A stretch of DNA of 64,000 nt from the NCBI GenBank assembly GCA_013423385.1, contig BLZA01000005.1, positions 372,001 through 436,000 of the forward strand, in the 5' to 3' direction. Source of the DNA: Naganishia liquefaciens. Taxonomy: Eukaryota > Basidiomycota > Tremellomycetes > Filobasidiales > Filobasidiaceae. Of this stretch, positions 59,009 through 64,000 are shown piece after piece. Each line of letters opens with the position of its first letter. Position 1 is the first letter of the stretch. The notes beneath the pieces were generated by a model, which saw only the letters and a list, made by a program, of their open reading frames with translations, was not told the origin of the DNA and did not search any database. A program made the translations under genes and the position numbers.

Positions 59009-61976
59009 ATGGCAAGCATGTTGAGCATGCAGGACGGTCCTGCTATGGCCATTCCATTGTCAGTCAGGTCGGATGTTTATCATAAACTCGCTCTCGGCAA
59101 CGATACCATGGGCGTAGACCACAACAGTATAGAAAACGATCTTTGGGTCAGCATCGTGGATGTGGTGATATTGGTAAGCGTTTGAGTCCCGTCTTCCTTC
59201 GCAGTCCTCTTCCAGCTAACGCTCCCTTTCGCTCCATCCTAGGCATTCACCATCATTGGCGCGGGTTCGATTTTGATCAGCATGTTATCGAGAGAAATCA
59301 GGGGAAGGGCTGCTACCGTCAGGACCCGCTTGGTTCAGGGTCTCGTCGTATCAGATCTTACCCTAGGGTACGTGCAACATGACTGGACCGTGGGCGCTGC
59401 GTACTTACAACCTACCTTACGGACACAGCCTTGTCGCCATAATCTCTTCCTCGCGCAAACTCCAAGGCAAAGGCTTCGAAACTGGAACTCAAGCCTGTGA
59501 CGGTTTCGGTCTTCTGCTTGTTGCGACTCTCTGGACAGGTGGGGAATTTGAAATCTTGTCCGTGAGCGTTTGACTAACACGGGTCTGTTTATCAAGAACA
59601 TTTTTGGACGTTCTCGCTCGCTTTCGCCACCTATATGATCCTCATTTATGTAAGGAGAGTTGCCAATCCACTGTGAGACCATCACTGAAGTCAGAGTATC
59701 GCGACAGCCCCTGTCTAGTGTGACCCGTATACTTGAGAGGCGCTGGCCCTTTCTATATCTGATCATTTGGGGAGCCGCTTTTGGTCTCGCTGTCTTAACT
59801 TATGAGCTATACGGCTATTGGGCCTGTAAGTAGTACTTCGCGGAAAGATAATTGCGATCCTCCTTGACTTTGTCCCATCCCTATAGCTGGTGGCTTGTGC
59901 TACTACGGTAGTAATTCGGGCCTCTACGGAGAGCTCATGCAGTTTATGCCTCGAGCATTGGTGTTCATCTCCATCTGCTTCTTCTACGCTCGGCTCTACG
60001 TCTTTCTTCGAAGACCTGACAGAATCAAGGCGAGCTTTTCAAACTCAGGCCGCAGGGATACGTCAGCACAGCGTTCGGATCCCGAATACACGTATGAATC
60101 AGCGACGAGCTCGATGATGGCGGAGCGAGCAGCGAGGAAGCATGTACTATACACGCCAAAGGAGAAAATCGCCAGTCAATTCGCCAAATTCTCATTCAAA
60201 AAACGAAGCGCTGCAGGAGCGGCAGAAGCGGATGAGAAGAAGGTCGGCAAGCAGGATCCTCTCCGATTGGTCAAGGAAAAGGATTACGCAGGGCCCGCCG
60301 GAGGCGCTGCTGAGCAAGGTCCCACCGACCGCAAGACTGAACCTGCGGTGACAGACATACCGCCATGGGAGAAACTTGAATTGCCCGCCTTCCAGATTGA
60401 TGGCCAGCGGTACGGCGGTCCAAGTTCCAGTGCAAGCGCTCAATCTGGAAGCGCGTGGGGTGATTTGAAGCCGTTCGGCAAGAAGATTGGTGGCGCCAAA
60501 CGTCCGACCTCGGCTGGTTCGACGAGATCTGCCCACAAAACACTTGTGCAGAAAGCATATCCACGAGATCGCACAAGGTCCAATCAAATAGCGGCTTCCA
60601 CCGATCAGTCAAGCTCCTGCGGTCGGGTGAGTGTAGGTAGCGCTACACCTTCCAGACACAGACAAAAGTCTGGGGATCCTCCTTTCGCTCTCTTGAGCAC
60701 ATATGAGGGAATGGCGCCGAAAACAATCGTCACGGCACCATCTCCACAAACAGACTCGGATTCATTCCCGATACCCAGTCCCATTGTTGAAGAGGACACA
60801 GCAACAAAAATGGTTTTCAAGCACCCAAGACCGCATCCAGCAGCCCTCGACATAGCGCCCGATCAGCAAGTAGCGGATGAACCCCGGCTAGAAGATAGGA
60901 TCGTCGATCCACTGCGTGCCTCATCGGGCACTTCCGCGGTCGACGTCTTGACGCCCTCTACAACAGCGTCATCATCTCGCCCACTCATCGATCGTGCTCG
61001 TCAACCGTCACTAGAGCACTCTCACCTGACTGGCATTCGCCGCGAATCAATGCAAGGAGGATTTGGAGACAATGAGAGCAGAAGAGGCTCCGGTCCTGTC
61101 AGCTTTGTGCTTCCTCCATCACATAAAGAGGAAGGGAATGATACTAGCTCGGAACGGGCGTTCGGGTCGGTGTCCGTTCCTGACTATTCCTCAAGCAGAA
61201 TGGCAGATGGGGATGAAGAGATGGCGGGACATTCCAAACGCACCGACAGCAGAAGGGGCGTTGATGATGATGACGACGACGAAGACGATGACGATTTAGA
61301 CTTCGCCCAGATGCTTGCGGCAAGCTATGCCGAAGACCCGACCGCAACAAGACAGGGTCGATCAGGCAGCGAAGACACCGAATTCATACAGGAGTCGACG
61401 GCGAGTTATCTCAACAGAAAGACGGCTATGCTCATGCTGTATTTCCCCTTGGCGTACGTAACGCCTCAATCCGCTAGGTTCATTTACTGATAAGCCTCTG
61501 CTCCACAGATACTGCCTGCTATTCTCCGTCTCGGTGATCAGGATAATCTATGACTTTACCCCCAACGGATCACCAAAACCTCTCCGAGTGATCGCACGAT
61601 GGTATATATTTGCAAGGTCTATCGCTTCGATCCTCCGCTCATTGCCCCACTCACAGGTTCGTGTTCTCCCAAGGCGCGGTTGACGCCATCATTTATGGTA
61701 TTGTCGAGGTCAAGTGAGTCGTTATTACCTCGTGTCGAAGCCTTTCTTACACTTACTTCGTGCAGTGTCAAGCGGGGCGTAAGAAAAAAGGTCAAGAAGG
61801 GCCTTATCAGCCCTGGAGCGAGTAGAGGGAGTCGCGGCAGTTGGGCAGATGCTGGGACAGGATCGGCCAATGTCTTGAGCGGCTTCCTGGGGAAGAAGCG
61901 AGGAGCGTCGCAAGGAGCTCAGATTGATCCAGTAGACGCGCTTCGCGATTCTACCCAGATGGCAGGAAAGTCATGA
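59009..61976 (+). CDS. Git3/Gpr1-type nutrient-sensing G-protein-coupled receptor
   Basis: Plasma-membrane receptor of the family that feeds the cAMP/PKA pathway through a Gpa2-type G-alpha. ATG 59009 opens a short extracellular N-terminus. Membrane segments: VDVVIL-AFTIIGAGSILISML (TM1), LVQGLVVSDLTLG-LVAIISSS (TM2), ACDGFGLLLVATLWT (TM3), EHFWTFSLAFATYMILIY (TM4 region), LYLIIWGAAFGLAVLTYELYGYW, then GGLCYYGSNS and MPRALVFISICFFYARLYVFL (TM5). A very long third cytoplasmic loop of about 480 residues, Ser/Pro-rich with a DDDDDDEDDDDLDF run, precedes TAMLMLYFPLAYCLLFSVSVIRIIYDF (TM6) and FVFSQGAVDAIIYGIVEVNVKRGVRKK (TM7 with basic Git3 C-end). The exon order and closing VKRGVRKKVKKG fit the Git3 C-terminal domain. 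Roughly 850-880 aa. Ligand is not deducible. Convergent with TRM140, 141 bases. Confidence 0.88.
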
Positions 61977-62117
61977 ACTGCCAGTCATAGCATGTCACCA
62001 ATGTAGCCAAAGTATATTACGACGCATGCGTTCAATTTACGCGACACGCAATCATGGCAGGTAATTGATACATCGTCTATCCATCACACTCCAGCTCTCC
62101 GCACGCTCTCCGACTGC

Positions 62118-64000
62118 TTAAACTTCGTCGGAAACTAGTTTGCGCGCTTTGACCTGCATCCATATCCTGTTTGGCAAGCTATAAGCATCAATGCACTATA
62201 GACCACAACATTCACGACGTACCGGTACATTCGCAGCTGTTTCTTCCTGTTAACCAGCATTCGCCTATCCACGCCCATCTGATCGATCCTGAACAATGGC
62301 TGCGCTGGAATGCCGAGTTCTGCGTGATCGACACCGAACGGATCGAAGGGTTGACTTCTCCCATGGCTCGTCGCCTCGTCGGACTTTCCTTCGTTGGCTC
62401 CAGATAATCTCGGTGTTTCGTGTGCGTGAAACTCGATTCTTGGTTCCGGGACGGTCTCTCCTGGAGGTCTGAACCGCGTGGACAACGGTTGTGTGCTATC
62501 AACGGCTGATTGCGAAGGTGCCGAGGAGCCCAGCGCTAGCGGTGCGAGCTGGGCAGCCATTTCTTCCGCCTGCTTAGCGCCATTGGTTGTTTGACCACTT
62601 GGATGTTCGGCAGTTTCGCCTGCTGGAGTCTTGGGCATGGGACTATCTAACGGAGTCTCGCCTTCCCCTTCCACTTCGACAGTTGGCTGATCCACCTCGA
62701 CAGGCGTAAAAGCCGTTTTTGACCCCGTCAACATTTCGGACAGTTCCGCTGTATCGCAAGGTACGTTAGGATCGGACCATGATGAGCACCGATAGACTGA
62801 CCAGCTTCGAAGAAGTAGACCCGTGTGCCATCACCACGGATGTAGAAATTCTCCTCCAGCATTCGACCTTTCTTGATTCTGAGCTGAGCAAGGTCGTACC
62901 GTCCGTAATCGCGGATAAAGACCATCCCTCCTGGTTTTAGCATCTGTGCCACCAGCCGAATCAAGTGAGTGGAGATGATAAAGATCGTTGAGCGAGTCTC
63001 CCACCTTGTACACATTGGCGATCGCACGCTGCCACTCGAGCGGATGAAGAGCGGAAAGGACAAAGATCATGATGGCGATGTCGACACTATTCGGTTCCAC
63101 GCCTTCAGGCAGACTACTCTGCTTGACCGAGTCTTCTGACGCATCATTGCTTTCGGCTGCACTGCCGTCTGCTCTTGATGGCCGTCGCACAGTGGACTGA
63201 CTAGCAACCGGTGGTTGTGTGACATCCCATACTGAGGAATGCAGGATACCTTTTCCGTGTGGAGGAACGGGGTACATCGGATTCGACTAAAGACGAGGGA
63301 CGCAGAGGTGATGAGAAATCAGGCGTGAAAAAGCTTGAGACGGAATCGAACTTACCTTGACAACCTCAACTGCCGAAGCAGCGTAATCGCAAGCGTGCAC
63401 CACCAAGTGAGGGTTCTCGTTCTTGGCTAACAGCGGGAATACGGTATTGCCGGCACCCTGTCGCATACGCGGTCAGGTATTGCTAAGCACGATCAGAACT
63501 GCTCGGCAAGAGCGACAACTCACGCATCCGATCTCTACTACGGTCTTGGGGCCTGCCTGTCACGGGATGAATCGTTAGTTATTCCGCCAGAGCGATTCGA
63601 TGAGAACTGCGCATACATCTGCTTTGGCGCATTCCAGCAATTCCTGAAACTCGAGTCTAAGCCAATTTCTGTCTTTGAAGAAGCTGAGAGGAGCGAATCG
63701 TGTCAGGAACTCATCAGCAATTTGTAATACGATTGACTGACTTGGCTTTGTTGATATTGTAAAATCGATGCCAGTACATTGCCGGATTGGCATTATACGC
63801 GTCTGAAAGCGGGATTCAGTCTTCGCGAAGCGACAAGGCCGGGAAATGTAGGACTAACATTTCATCTCCTTGCTAACCTGAGCCTGTCGTTGCATCTCCA
63901 ACGTCTTTTTGGCATCATCTTCCCATTCCGGAGGTGGCACGACGTGATCCCAAGCGTTATGACTGAAGACATCGTCCTGTTCCGTAAGGAATCGTGATCC
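62118..64000 (-). CDS. TRM140: tRNA m3C32 methyltransferase, Trm140/METTL2-type (5' end beyond window)
   Basis: SAM-dependent enzyme making 3-methylcytidine at position 32 of tRNAs. The visible N-terminal part reads [25 protein letters not shown], the family's conserved start, then [16 protein letters not shown] and [12 protein letters not shown]. The SAM motif I is [33 protein letters not shown]. Next are [73 protein letters not shown] and [29 protein letters not shown]. The last intron is needed for the final block; unspliced, the frame ends at a false stop at 62135. Two low-complexity insertions interrupt the fold: about 40 residues before SVDIA and roughly 150 Pro/Glu/Ser-rich residues before the last strand. 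Only the first codons lie outside the window. METTL6 or METTL8 relatives are possible, but [10 protein letters not shown] favours Trm140/METTL2. Confidence 0.9.

Noticed and set aside
62135-62170. TRM140 ending at 62135
   Set aside because: That stop lies in the wrong frame after an intron. The spliced reading [12 protein letters not shown] ends at 62118 and matches the family.

Overview
The window is nuclear DNA from an intron-rich fungus, most likely a basidiomycete yeast or relative. Nearly every gene is broken by many short introns, mostly 41-76 nt, with GT(A/G)AG(T/C)-type donors and CAG or TAG acceptors. Intergenic spaces are short. The gene set includes a urease accessory protein, an eIF5-mimic W2 protein, a WDR7-like protein and a fungal fatty-acid 2-hydroxylase, and together these argue against a Saccharomycotina yeast. 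Species cannot be read from the sequence. I saw no transposon, LTR element, viral fossil, rRNA gene or CRISPR array. There is one intron-containing tRNA-Arg(CCG).

Layout. 0-12 kb: the 3' end of an unknown gene, tRNA adenosine deaminase TAD2, tRNA-Arg, an unknown Ser/Arg-rich protein, AP-1 beta-adaptin, a disordered protein with an RGQK...FANP motif, and TRAPP subunit Trs23/TRAPPC4. 12-25 kb: CTF4 (replisome), LHS1 (ER Hsp110-type chaperone), a bestrophin-type anion channel, and the mitochondrial pyrimidine-nucleotide carrier RIM2. 25-37 kb: SEC1, an S9 prolyl-oligopeptidase-family peptidase, and a WDR7/rabconnectin-3-beta-like WD40 protein. 37.5-49.6 kb is visibly more GC-rich: SCS7, NOP15/NIFK-like, ornithine carrier ORT1, CDC48, UreD and RRP9. 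49.9-64 kb: an unrecognised gene with two GC-AG introns, SLY1, a BZW/5MP translation regulator, a Git3/Gpr1-type nutrient GPCR, and a 5'-truncated METTL2/Trm140-type tRNA m3C methyltransferase.

How the genes relate. They are ordinary eukaryotic housekeeping loci, not an operon-like system. Membrane-traffic and ER functions recur (AP-1 beta, TRAPPC4, LHS1, SEC1, SLY1, the WDR7-like V-ATPase regulator, CDC48), but they are interleaved with unrelated genes. Neighbours are often divergent or convergent (ORT1/CDC48, UreD/RRP9, SLY1/5MP, SCS7/NOP15; CTF4/LHS1, GPCR/TRM140). Exon chains for TAD2, AP-1 beta, TRAPPC4 and the FANP-motif gene were built base by base and stay in frame to a multiple of three. 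Other genes are given as start-to-stop spans with exons read from conserved protein blocks.

I found no convincing undescribed system. The points most worth a second look are the unrecognised gene at 49.9-52.4 kb, the three GC-AG introns, large insertions inside the Trm140-like methyltransferase, two possible starts (mitochondrial and cytosolic) in the S9 peptidase, the 386-nt SEC1 intron, and the GC-rich block.
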